Assembly: GCF_051014445.1 (NCBI RefSeq) | Contig: NW_027488366.1 | Location: forward strand, 19,486,001-19,550,000 | From: Colletes latitarsis | Taxonomy: Eukaryota; Arthropoda; Insecta; Hymenoptera; Colletidae | Direction: 5' to 3' | DNA: 64,000 nucleotides | Shown here: positions 40,320 to 53,622 of the stretch, one piece after another | Numbering within the stretch: position 1 is the stretch's first letter | Layout: each line of letters starts with the position of its first letter | Notes under the pieces: model-generated | What the model saw: the letters and a program-made list of their open reading frames with translations, nothing else | The model's database searches: none | What the model was told of the DNA's origin: nothing | Made by a program: the position numbers and the translations under genes

Positions 40320-43300
40320 TTTCTGGTTTGGATCACGTAGTAATGTGGTATCACACTGAAACAGTCAATTAAACCTGGTTTTGATGAATATTTTAGAGAA
40401 TAATTCATGTTAGGTCTAGGTTAGGTCTGGGATTTGCTCTCATCAGGCTCATTCTTTCGCATATTTCTCATACTAGATGGCTAGTTCCTGGGCTTTTTCT
40501 GGATTGCATCACATAGTAATGCAGTACAACACTGAAACACTCTATTAAACCTGGTTTCGATCAATATTATTGAGGATAACGCATGTTAGGTCTAGGTTAG
40601 GCCTGGGATTTTCACTCATCAGACTCATACTTTCGCATTCTTCACATACTTTTTGAACGGATCCTGGGTTTTTTCTGGTTTGGATCACGTAGTAATGTGG
40701 GACCACACTGAAACAATCAATTAAACCTGGTATTGATAAATATTTTAGAGGATAACGCATGTTAGGTCTGGGATAGGTCAGGGATTTGCCCTCATCAGAC
40801 TCATACTTTCGCACACTTCACATACTCGTTGAACAGATCCTGGGTTATTTTCTGGTTTGGATCACATAGTAATGTGGTACCACACTGAAACAGTCGATTA
40901 AACCAGTTTTCGATCAATATTTTTGAGGATAACGCATGTTAGGTCTAGGTTAGGCCGGGGTTTTTCACTCATCAGACTCATACTTTCGCATTCTTCACAT
41001 ACTTGTTGAACGGATCCTGGGTTTTTACTGGTTTGGATCACGTAGCAATGTGGTACCACACTGAAACAGTCGATTAAACCTGGTTTCGATCAATATTTTA
41101 GAGGATAACGCAAGTTAGGTCTGGGATAGGTCTGGGATTTGCCCTCATTAGGCTCATACTTTCGCGTTTTTCACATACTTGTTGCACAGGTCCTGTTTTT
41201 TTCTGGTTTGGATCACGTAGTAAAGTGGTACCACACTGAAACAGTCCATTAAACCTGGTTTGGATCAATATTTTAGAGGACAACGCATGTTAGGTCTAGC
41301 TTAGCCCTGGGAATTTCACTCATCAGACTCATACTTTAGCATTCTTCACATACTTGTTGAACAGATACAGGGTTTTTTATGGATTGGTTCACGTAGTAAT
41401 GTGGTACCACACTGAAACATTCAATTAAACCTGGTCTTGATAAATATTTTAGAGGATAACGCATGTTAGGTTTGGGTTAGGTCTAGGATTTGTCTTCATC
41501 AGGCTCATACATTCGCATATTTCTCATACTTCATGGCTAGATCCTGGGCTGTTTCTGGATTGTATCACGTAGTAATGTGGTACCACGCTGAAACAGTCAA
41601 TTAAACCTGGTTTCGATCAATATTTTAGAGGATAACGCAAGTTAGGTCTGGGATAGGTCTGGGATTCGCCCTCATCAGGCTCATACTTTCGCGTTTTTCA
41701 CATACTTGTTGACCTGATCCTGGGTTCTTTCTGGTTTGGATCACGTAGTAATGTGGTACCACACTGAAACAGTCGATTAAACCCGGTTTCGATCAATATT
41801 TTAGAGGATAACGCAAGTTAAGTCTGGGATAGGTCTGGGATTTGCTCTCATCAGGCTCATTCTTTCGCATATTTCTCATACTTGATGGCTAGATCCTGGG
41901 CTTTTTCTGGATTGCATCACGTAGTAATGAAGTACAACACTGAAACAGTCAATTAAACCTGGTTTGCATCAATATCTTAGAGGACAACGCAAGTTAGGTC
42001 TGGGATAGGTCTGGGATTTGCCCTCATCAGGGTCATACTTTCGCAGTTCTAACATACATGTTGACCTGATCGAGTGTTTTTTCTGCTTTGGATCACGTAG
42101 TAAAGTGGTACCACACTGAAACAGTCCATTAAACCTGGTTTGGATCAATATTTTTGAGGATAACGCATGTTAGGTCTAGGTTAGGCCTGGGATTTTCACG
42201 CATCAGACTCATACTTTCGCATTCTTCACATACTTGTTGAACGGATCCTGGGTTTTTTCTGGTTTGGTTCACGTAATAATGTGGGACCACACCGTAACAA
42301 TCAATTAAACCTGGTTTCGATCAATATTTTAGAGGATAACGCAAGTTTGGTCTGGGATAGGTCTGGGCTTTGCCCTCATCAGGCTCATACTTTCGCGTCT
42401 TTCACATACTTGTTGAGCAGATCCTGGGTTTTTTCTGGTTTGGATCACGTAGTAATGTGGTATCACACTGAAACAGTCAATTAAACCTGGTTTTGATGAA
42501 TATTTTAGAGAATAATTCATGTTAGGTCTAGGTTAGGTCTGGGATTTGCTCTCATCAGGCTCATTCTTTCGCATATTTCTCATACTAGATGGCTAGTTCC
42601 TGGGCTTTTTCTGGATTGCATCACGTAGTAATGAAGTACAACACTGAAACAGTCAATTAAACCTGGTTTCCATCAATATCTTAGAGGACAACGCAAGTTA
42701 AGTCTGGGATAGGTCTGGGCTTTGCCCTCATCAGGCTCATACTTTCGCGTCTTTCACATACTTGTTGAGCAGATCCTGGGTTTTTTCTGGTTTGGGTCAC
42801 GTAGTAATGTGGGACCACACTGAAACAATCAATTAAACCTGGTCTTGATAAATATTTTAGAGGATAACGCATGTTAGGTCTGCGATAGGTCTGGGATTTG
42901 CCCTCATCAGACTCATACTTTCGCGTCTTTCACATACTTGTTGAGCAGATCCTGGGTTTTTTCTGGTGTGAATCACGTAGTAATGTGGTACCACACTGAA
43001 ACAATCAATTAAACCTGATCTTGATAAATATTTTAGAGGATAACGCATGTTAGGTCTGGGTTAGGTCTAGGATTTGCCCCCATCAGGCTCATACTTTCTC
43101 ATATTTCTCATACTTCATGGCTGGATCCTGGGCTATTTCTGGATTGGATCACGTAGTAATGTAGTGCCACACTGAAACAGTCAATTAAACCTGGTTTTGA
43201 TCAATATTTTAAAGGATAACGCAAGTTAAGTCTGGGATAGGTCTGGGCTTTGCCCTCATCAGGCTCATACTTTCGCGTCTTTCACATACTTGTTGAGCAG

Positions 43301-44190
43301 ATCCTGGGTTTTTTCTGGTTTGGGTCACGTAGTAATGTGTTACCACACTGAAACATTCAATTAAACCTGGTCTTGACAAAAATTTTAGAGGATAACGCAT
43401 TTTAGGTTTGGGTTGGTCTAGGATTTGCCCTCATGAGGCTCATACTTTCGCATATTTCTCATACTTCATGGCTAGATCCTGGGCTGTTTCTGGATTGTAT
43501 CACATAGTAATGTGGTACCACGCTGAAACAGTCGATTAAACCTGGTTTCGATCAATATTTTAAAGGATAACGCAAGTTAAGTCTGGGATAGGTCTGGGAT
43601 TTGACCTCATCAGACTCATACTTTCGCGTTTTTCACATACTTGTTGAACAGATCCTGGGTTTTTTCTGGTTTGGATCACGTAGTAGTGTGGTACCACACT
43701 GAAACAGTCCATTAAACCTGTTTGCGATCAATATTTGAGAGGATAACGCATGTTAGGTCTGGGTTAGGTCTAGGATTTGCCCTCATCAGGCTCATACTTT
43801 CGCATATTTCTCATACTTCATGGCTGGATCCTCGGCTATTTCTGGTTTGGATCACGTAGTAATGTGGGACCACACTGAAACAGTCAATTAAACCTGGTTT
43901 CGATCAATATATTAGAGAATAATTCATGTTAGGTCCAGGTTAGGTCTGGGATTTGCTCTCATCAGGCTCATTCTTTCGCATATTTCTCATACTTGATGGC
44001 TAGATCCTGGGCTTTTTCTGGATTGCATCACGTAGTAATGAAGTACAACACTGAAACAGTCAATTAAACCTGGTTTCCATCAATATCTTAGAGGACAACG
44101 CAAGTTAGGTCTGGGATAGGTCTGGGATTTGCCCACATCAGGCTCATACTTTCGCGTTTTTCACATACTTGTTGAACAGATCCTGGGTTT
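40320..44190 (+). repeat. 3871-bp higher-order repeat, copy 1
   Basis: This 22-monomer block is followed directly by a near-identical second copy. The corresponding monomer-sized open frames at 40545, 41098, 42281, 42329, 42681, 42857 and 43209 all recur at exactly +3871 bp. The left limit is set near 40320: further left, the sequence (TTGACCTGATCC near 40300) no longer matches the equivalent place near 44171 (TTGAACAGATCC). Confidence 0.93.
43685..43700. repeat. Example of the monomer's 16-bp perfect dyad
   Basis: AGTGTGGTACCACACT reads the same on both strands. Most monomers keep at least the central 10 bp (GTGGTACCAC). Monomers of the subtype with GTAGTAGTG before it keep the full 16 bp. 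This is one representative of many copies. It is a possible protein-binding or cruciform site, but no function can be read from the sequence. Confidence 0.85.
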
Positions 44191-47100
44191 TTTCTGGTTT
44201 GGATCACGTAGTAATGTGGTATCACACTGAAACAGTCAATTAAACCTGGTTTTGATGAATATTTTAGAGAATAATTCATGTTAGGTCTAGGTTAGGTCTG
44301 GGATTTGCTCTCATCAGGCTCATTCTTTCGCATATTTCTCATACTAGATGGCTAGTTCCTGGGCTTTTTCTGGATTGCATCACATAGTAATGCAGTACAA
44401 CACTGAAACACTCTATTAAACCTGGTTTCGATCAATATTATTGAGGATAACGCATGTTAGGTCTAGGTTAGGCCTGGGATTTTCACTCATCAGACTCATA
44501 CTTTCGCATTCTTCACATACTTTTTGAACGGATCCTGGGTTTTTTCTGGTTTGGATCACGTAGTAATGTGGGACCACACTGAAACAATCAATTAAACCTG
44601 GTATTGATAAATATTTTAGAGGATAACGCATGTTAGGTCTGGGATAGGTCAGGGATTTGCCCTCATCAGACTCATACTTTCGCACACTTCACATACTCGT
44701 TGAACAGATCCTGGGTTATTTTCTGGTTTGGATCACATAGTAATGTGGTACCACACTGAAACAGTCGATTAAACCAGTTTTCGATCAATATTTTTGAGGA
44801 TAACGCATGTTAGGTCTAGGTTAGGCCGGGGTTTTTCACTCATCAGACTCATACTTTCGCATTCTTCACATACTTGTTGAACGGATCCTGGGTTTTTACT
44901 GGTTTGGATCACGTAGCAATGTGGTACCACACTGAAACAGTCGATTAAACCTGGTTTCGATCAATATTTTAGAGGATAACGCAAGTTAGGTCTGGGATAG
45001 GTCTGGGATTTGCCCTCATTAGGCTCATACTTTCGCGTTTTTCACATACTTGTTGCACAGGTCCTGTTTTTTTCTGGTTTGGATCACGTAGTAAAGTGGT
45101 ACCACACTGAAACAGTCCATTAAACCTGGTTTGGATCAATATTTTAGAGGACAACGCATGTTAGGTCTAGCTTAGCCCTGGGAATTTCACTCATCAGACT
45201 CATACTTTAGCATTCTTCACATACTTGTTGAACAGATACAGGGTTTTTTATGGATTGGTTCACGTAGTAATGTGGTACCACACTGAAACATTCAATTAAA
45301 CCTGGTCTTGATAAATATTTTAGAGGATAACGCATGTTAGGTTTGGGTTAGGTCTAGGATTTGTCTTCATCAGGCTCATACATTCGCATATTTCTCATAC
45401 TTCATGGCTAGATCCTGGGCTGTTTCTGGATTGTATCACGTAGTAATGTGGTACCACGCTGAAACAGTCAATTAAACCTGGTTTCGATCAATATTTTAGA
45501 GGATAACGCAAGTTAGGTCTGGGATAGGTCTGGGATTCGCCCTCATCAGGCTCATACTTTCGCGTTTTTCACATACTTGTTGACCTGATCCTGGGTTCTT
45601 TCTGGTTTGGATCACGTAGTAATGTGGTACCACACTGAAACAGTCGATTAAACCCGGTTTCGATCAATATTTTAGAGGATAACGCAAGTTAAGTCTGGGA
45701 TAGGTCTGGGATTTGCTCTCATCAGGCTCATTCTTTCGCATATTTCTCATACTTGATGGCTAGATCCTGGGCTTTTTCTGGATTGCATCACGTAGTAATG
45801 AAGTACAACACTGAAACAGTCAATTAAACCTGGTTTGCATCAATATCTTAGAGGACAACGCAAGTTAGGTCTGGGATAGGTCTGGGATTTGCCCTCATCA
45901 GGGTCATACTTTCGCAGTTCTAACATACATGTTGACCTGATCGAGTGTTTTTTCTGCTTTGGATCACGTAGTAAAGTGGTACCACACTGAAACAGTCCAT
46001 TAAACCTGGTTTGGATCAATATTTTTGAGGATAACGCATGTTAGGTCTAGGTTAGGCCTGGGATTTTCACGCATCAGACTCATACTTTCGCATTCTTCAC
46101 ATACTTGTTGAACGGATCCTGGGTTTTTTCTGGTTTGGTTCACGTAATAATGTGGGACCACACCGTAACAATCAATTAAACCTGGTTTCGATCAATATTT
46201 TAGAGGATAACGCAAGTTTGGTCTGGGATAGGTCTGGGCTTTGCCCTCATCAGGCTCATACTTTCGCGTCTTTCACATACTTGTTGAGCAGATCCTGGGT
46301 TTTTTCTGGTTTGGATCACGTAGTAATGTGGTATCACACTGAAACAGTCAATTAAACCTGGTTTTGATGAATATTTTAGAGAATAATTCATGTTAGGTCT
46401 AGGTTAGGTCTGGGATTTGCTCTCATCAGGCTCATTCTTTCGCATATTTCTCATACTAGATGGCTAGTTCCTGGGCTTTTTCTGGATTGCATCACGTAGT
46501 AATGAAGTACAACACTGAAACAGTCAATTAAACCTGGTTTCCATCAATATCTTAGAGGACAACGCAAGTTAAGTCTGGGATAGGTCTGGGCTTTGCCCTC
46601 ATCAGGCTCATACTTTCGCGTCTTTCACATACTTGTTGAGCAGATCCTGGGTTTTTTCTGGTTTGGGTCACGTAGTAATGTGGGACCACACTGAAACAAT
46701 CAATTAAACCTGGTCTTGATAAATATTTTAGAGGATAACGCATGTTAGGTCTGCGATAGGTCTGGGATTTGCCCTCATCAGACTCATACTTTCGCGTCTT
46801 TCACATACTTGTTGAGCAGATCCTGGGTTTTTTCTGGTGTGAATCACGTAGTAATGTGGTACCACACTGAAACAATCAATTAAACCTGATCTTGATAAAT
46901 ATTTTAGAGGATAACGCATGTTAGGTCTGGGTTAGGTCTAGGATTTGCCCCCATCAGGCTCATACTTTCTCATATTTCTCATACTTCATGGCTGGATCCT
47001 GGGCTATTTCTGGATTGGATCACGTAGTAATGTAGTGCCACACTGAAACAGTCAATTAAACCTGGTTTTGATCAATATTTTAAAGGATAACGCAAGTTAA

Positions 47101-48060
47101 GTCTGGGATAGGTCTGGGCTTTGCCCTCATCAGGCTCATACTTTCGCGTCTTTCACATACTTGTTGAGCAGATCCTGGGTTTTTTCTGGTTTGGGTCACG
47201 TAGTAATGTGTTACCACACTGAAACATTCAATTAAACCTGGTCTTGACAAAAATTTTAGAGGATAACGCATTTTAGGTTTGGGTTGGTCTAGGATTTGCC
47301 CTCATGAGGCTCATACTTTCGCATATTTCTCATACTTCATGGCTGGATCCTGGCTGTTTCTGGATTGTATCACATAGTAATGTGGTACCACGCTGAAACA
47401 GTCGATTAAACCTGGTTTCGATCAATATTTTAAAGGATAACGCAAGTTAAGTCTGGGATAGGTCTGGGATTTGACCTCATCAGACTCATACTTTCGCGTT
47501 TTTCACATACTTGTTGAACAGATCCTGGGTTTTTTCTGGTTTGGATCACGTAGTAGTGTGGTACCACACTGAAACAGTCCATTAAACCTGTTTGCGATCA
47601 ATATTTGAGAGGATAACGCATGTTAGGTCTGGGTTAGGTCTAGGATTTGCCCTCATCAGGCTCATACTTTCGCATATTTCTCATACTTCATGGCTGGATC
47701 CTCGGCTATTTCTGGTTTGGATCACGTAGTAATGTGGGACCACACTGAAACAGTCAATTAAACCTGGTTTCGATCAATATATTAGAGAATAATTCATGTT
47801 AGGTCCAGGTTAGGTCTGGGATTTGCTCTCATCAGGCTCATTCTTTCGCATATTTCTCATACTTGATGGCTAGATCCTGGGCTTTTTCTGGATTGCATCA
47901 CGTAGTAATGAAGTACAACACTGAAACAGTCAATTAAACCTGGTTTCCATCAATATCTTAGAGGACAACGCAAGTTAGGTCTGGGATAGGTCTGGGATTT
48001 GCCCACATCAGGCTCATACTTTCGCGTTTTTCACATACTTGTTGAACAGATCCTGGGTTT
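44191..48060 (+). repeat. 3871-bp higher-order repeat, copy 2
   Basis: Tandem second copy of the block above. I found very few differences by eye. One is a 1-bp deletion plus a substitution near 47343-47353 (GGCTGGATCCTGGCTG against GGCTAGATCCTGGGCTG near 43472), which changes the offset to 3870 after it. The match ends near 48070, where GTGGGACC replaces GTGGTATC. The near identity implies a recent unequal exchange or conversion. Confidence 0.93.
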
Positions 48061-51000
48061 TTTCTGGTTTGGATCATGTAGTAATGTGGGACCACACTGA
48101 AACAATCAATTAAACCTGGTCTTGATAAATATTTTAGAGGATAACGCATGTTAGGTCTGGGATAGGTCTGGGATTTGCCCTCATCAGACTCATACTTTCG
48201 CACACTTCACATACTCGTTGAACAGATCCTGGGTTATTTTCTGGTTTGGATCCCATAGTAATGTGGTACCACACTGAAACAGTCGATTAAACCAGGTTTC
48301 GATCAATATTTTTGAAGATAACGCATGTTAGGTCTAGGTTAGGCCTGGGATTTTCACTCATCAGGCTCATACTTTCACATTCTTCTCATACTTGTTGAAC
48401 GGATCCTGGGTTTTTTCTGGTTTGGATCACGTAGTAATGTGGTACCACGCTGAAACAGTCAACTAAACCTGGTTTTGATCAATATTTTAGAGAATAATTG
48501 ATGTTAGGTCTAGGTTAGGTCTGGGATTTGCTCTCATCAGGCTCATTCTTTCGCATATTTCTCATATTTGATGGCTAGATCCTGGGCTTTTTCTGGATTG
48601 CATCACGTAGTAATGAAGTACAACACTGAAACAGTCAATCAAACCTGGTTTCCATCAATATTTTAGAGGACATCGCATGTTAGGTCTAGGTTAGCCCTGG
48701 GATTTTCACTGATCAGACACATACTTTCGCATTCTTCACATACTTGTTGAACGGATCCTGGGTTTTTTCTGGTTTGGTTCACGTAGTAATGTGGTACCAC
48801 ACTGAAACATTCAATTAAACCTGATCTTGATAAATATTTTAGAGGATAACGCATGTTAGGTTTGGGTTAAGTCTAGGATTCGCCCTCATCAGGCCCATAC
48901 TTTCGCATATTTCTCATACTTCATGGCTAGATCCTGGGCTGTTTCTGGATTGTATCACGTAGTAATGAGGTACCACGCTGAAACAGTCAATTAAACCTGG
49001 TTTCGATCAATATTTTAGAGGATAACGCAAGTTAGGTGTGGCATAGGTCTGGGATTCGCCCTCATCAGGCTCATACTTTCGCATTCTTCACATACTTGTT
49101 GAACGGATCCTGGGTTTTTTCTAGTTTGTATCACGTAGTAATGTGGGACCACACTGAAACAGTCAATTAAACCTGGTTTCGATCAATATATTAGAGAATA
49201 ATTAATGTTAGGTCTAGTTTAGGCCTGTGATTTTCACTCATCAGACTCATACTTTCGCACTCTTCTCATACTTGTTGAACGGATCCTGGGTTTTTTCTGG
49301 TTTGGATCACGTAGTAATGTGGTACCACACTGAAACATTGAATTAAACCTGGTCTTGATAAATATTTTAGAGGATAACGCATGTTAGGTCTGGGTTAGGT
49401 CTAGGATTTGCCCTCATCAGGCTCATACTTTCGCATATTTCTCATACTTCATGGCTGGATCCTGGGCTATTTCTGGATTGGATTACGTATTAATGTGGTA
49501 CCACACTGAAACAGTCAATTAAACCTGGTTTTGATGAATATTTTATAGAATAATTCATGTTAGGTCTAGGTTAGGCATGGGATTTGCTCTCATCAGGCTC
49601 ATTCTTTCGCATATTTCTCATACTTGATGGCTAGATCCTGGGCTTTCTCTGGATTGCATCACGTAGTAATGAAGTACAACACTGAAACAGTCAATTAAAC
49701 CTGGTTTCCATCAATATTTTAGAGCACAACGCATGTTAGGTCTAGGTTAGGCCTGGGATTTGCCCTCATCAGGGTCATACTTTCGAAGTTTTAACATACA
49801 TATTGGTCTGATCGAGGGTTTTTTCCGCTTTGGATCACGTAGTAAAGTGGTACCACACTGAAACAGTCTATTAAACCTGGTCTTGATAAATATTTTAGAG
49901 GATATCGCATGTTAGGTCTGGGTTAGGTCTAGGATTTGCCCTCATCAGGCTCCTACTTTCGCAATTTTCTCATACTTCATGGCCGGATCCTGGGCTATTT
50001 CCGGATTGGATCACATAGTAATGTGGTACCACACTGAAACAGTCAATTACACCTGGTTTTCATCAATATTTTAGAGGACAACGCATGTCAGGTCTAGGTT
50101 AGGTCTGGGATTTGCTCTCATCAGGGTCATACTGTCGCAGTTTTAACTTACTTGTTGAACGGATCCTGGGTTTTTTCTGGTTTGGTTCACGTAGTAATGT
50201 GGTACCACACTGAAACATTCAATTAAACCTGGTCTTGATAAATATTTTAGAGGATAACGCATGTTAGGTTTGGGTTAGGTCTAGGATTTGCCCTCATCAG
50301 GCTCATACTTTCGCATCTTTCTTATTCTTCATGGCTAGATCCTGGGCTGTTTCTGGATTGTATCACATAGTAATGTGGTACCACGCTGAAACAGTCGATT
50401 AAACCTGGTTTCGATCAATATATTAGAGGATAACGCAAGTTAAGTCTGGGATAGGTCTGGGATTTGACCTCATCAGACTCATACTTTCGCGTTTTTCACA
50501 TACTTGTTGAACAGATCCTGGGTTTTTTCTGGTTTGGATCACGTAGTAATGTGGTACCACACTGAAACAGTCGATGAAACCTGGTTTCGATCAATATTTT
50601 AGAGGATAACGCAAGTTAAGTCTGGGATTGGTCTGGGATTTGACCTCATCAGACTCATACTTTCGCACACTTCACATACTCGTTGAACAGATCCTGGGTT
50701 ATTTTCTGGTTTGGACCACATAGTAATGTGGTACCACACTGAAACAGTCGATTAAACCAGGTTTCGATCAATATTTTTGAGGATAACGCACGTTAGGTCT
50801 AGGTTAGGCCTGGGATTTTCACTCATCAGATTCATACTTTCGCATTCTTCACATACTTGTTGAACGGATCCTGGGTTTTTTCTGGTTTGGATCACGTAGT
50901 AATGTGGGACCACACTGTAACAGTCAATTAAACCTGGTTTCGATCAATACTTTAGAGAATAATTCATGTTAGGTCTAGGTTAGGTCTGGGATTTGCTCTC

Positions 51001-53609
51001 ATCAGGTTCATTCTTTCGCATATTTCTCATACTTGATGGCTATATCCTGGGCTTTTTCTGGATTGCATCACGTAGTAATGAAGTACAACACTGAAACAGT
51101 CAATTAAACCTGGTTTCCATCAATATCTTAGACGACAACGCAAGTTAGGTCTGGGATAGGTCTGGGATTTGCCCTCATCAGGCTCATTGTTTCGCGTTTT
51201 TCACATACTTGTTGAACAGATCCTGGGTTTTTTCTGGTTTGTATCACGTAGTAGTGTGGTACCACACTGAAACTGTCCATTAAACCTGGTTTGCATCAAT
51301 ATTTTAGAGGATAACGCATGTTAGGTCTAGGTTAGACCTGGGATTTTCACTCATCAGACTCATACTTTCGCATTCTTCACATACTTGTTGAACAGATCCT
51401 GGGTTTTTTCTGGTTTGTATCACGTAGTAGTGTGGTACCACACTGAAACTGTCCATTAAACCTGGTTTGCATCAATATTTTAGAGGATAACGCATGTTAG
51501 GTCTGGGATAGGTCTGGGATTTGACCTCATCAGACTCATACTTTCGCACACTACACATACTCGTTGAACAGTTCCTGGGTTATTTTCTGGTTTGGATCAC
51601 GTAGTAATGTGGTACCACACTGTAACAGTCGATTAAACCAGGTTTCGATCAATATTTTAGAGTATAACTCATGTTAGGTCTAGGTTAGGCCTGGGATTTT
51701 CATTTATCAGACTCATACTTTCGCATTCTCCACATACTTGTTGAACGGATTCTGGGTTTTTTCTGGTTTGGATCACGTAGTAATGTGGGACCACACTGAA
51801 ACAGTCAATTAAACCTGGTTTGGATAAATATTTTAGAGGATAACGCATCTTAGGTCTGGGTTAGGTCTAAGATTTGCCCTCATCAGGCACACAGTTTCGC
51901 GTTTTTCACATACTTGTTGAACAGATCCTGGGTTCTTTCTGGTTTGGATCACGAAGTAGTGTGGTACCACACTGAAACAGTCCATTAAACCTGGTTTCGC
52001 TCAATATTTTAGAGGATAACGCATGTTAGGTCTAGGTTAGGTCTGGGATTTGCTCTCATCAGGCTCATTCTTTCGCATATTTCTCATACTTGATGGCTAG
52101 ATCCTGGGCTTTTTCTGGATTGCATCACGTAGTAATGTAGTACCACACTGAAACTGTCAATGAAACCTGGTTTCGATCAATATTTTAGAGGATAACGCAT
52201 GTTAGGTCTCGGTTAGCCCTGGGATTTTCACTCATGAGACTCATACTTTCGCATTCTTCACATACTTGTTGAACTGATCCTGGGTTTTTTCTGGTTTGGA
52301 TCACGTAGTAATGTGGTACCACACTGAAACAGTCAATTAAACCTGGTTTCGATCAATATTTTAGAGAATAATTCATGTTAGGTCTAGGTTAGGTCTGGGA
52401 TTTGCTCTCATCAGGCTCATACTTTCGCACACTTCACATACTCGTTTGACAGATCCTGGGTTATTTTCTGGTTTGGATCGCATAGTAATGTGGTACCACA
52501 CTGAAACAGTCGATTAAACCAGGTTTCGATCAATATTTTTGAGGATAACGCATGTTAGGTCTAGGTTTGGCCAGGGATTTTCACTCATCAGACTCATACT
52601 TTCGCATTCTTCACATACTTGTTGAACGGATCCCGGGTTTCGTCTGGTTTGGATCACGTAGTAATGTGGGACCACACTGAAACAGTCGATTAAACCAGGT
52701 TTCGATCAATATTTTTGAGGATAACGCATGTTAGGTCTAGGTTAGGCCTGGGATTTTCACTCATCAGACTCATACTTTCGCATTCTTCTCATACTTGTTG
52801 AACGGATCCTGGGTTTTTTCTGGTTTGGATCTCGTAGTAATATGGTACCACGCTGAAACAGTCAATTAAACCTGGTTTTGATCAATATTTTAGAGAATAA
52901 TTCATGTTAGGTCTAGGTTAGGTCTGGGATTTGCTCTCATCAGGCTCATTCTTTCGCATATTTCTCATACTTGATGGCTAGATCCTGGGCTTTTTCTGGA
53001 TTGCATCACGTAGTAATGAAGTACAACACTGAAACAGTCAATTAAACCTGGTTTCGATCAATATTTTAGAGAATAATTCATGTTAGGTCTAGGTTAGGTC
53101 TGGGATTTGCTCTCATCAGGCTCATTCTTTCGCATATTTCTCATATTTGATGGCTAGATGCTGGGCTTTTTCTGGATTGCATCACGTAGTAATGAAGTAC
53201 AACACTGAAACAGTCAATCAAACCTGGTTTCCATCAATATTTTAGAGGACATCGCATGTTAGGTCTAGGTTAGCCCTGGGATTTTCACTCATCAGACACA
53301 TACTTTCGCATTCTTCACATACTTGTTGAACGGATCCTGGGTTTTTTCTGGTTTGGTTCACGTAGTAATGTGGTACCACACTGAAACATTCAATTAAACC
53401 TGATCTTGATAAATATTTTAGAGGATAACGCATGTTAGGTTTGGGTTAAGTCTAGGATTCGCCCTCATCAGGCCCATACTTTCGCATATTTCTCATACTT
53501 CATGGCTAGATCCTGGGCTGTTTCTGGATTGTATCACGTAGTAATGAGGTACCACGCTGAAACGGTCAATTAAACCTGGTTTCGATCAATATTTTAGAGG
53601 ATAACGCAA
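48061..53609 (+). repeat. Satellite with about 4.4-4.6 kb higher-order unit, copy 1, and start of copy 2
   Basis: About 31 monomers. The block 48480-49043 recurs at 53059-53622 at +4579 bp (26 monomers) with two or three substitutions (for example ACTGATCAG near 48708 against ACTCATCAG, AACAGTC near 48979 against AACGGTC). Earlier monomers, 48250-48480, match 52690-52880 at +4403 bp, so the join between copies is mosaic. The sequence at 49031-49043 is the intact, empty counterpart of the retroelement insertion site. Confidence 0.9.
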
Positions 53610-53622
53610 GTTAGGTGTGGCA
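53610..53622. repeat. Target-site duplication, left copy
   Basis: The 13-mer GTTAGGTGTGGCA lies immediately before the GC-rich element and recurs perfectly just after its A tail. The duplication could be up to 15 bp if two preceding A residues, also found at the end of the tail, are counted. Duplications of about 14 bp are known for R1 elements. The site lies on the first TTAGG of the satellite doublet. Confidence 0.95.
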
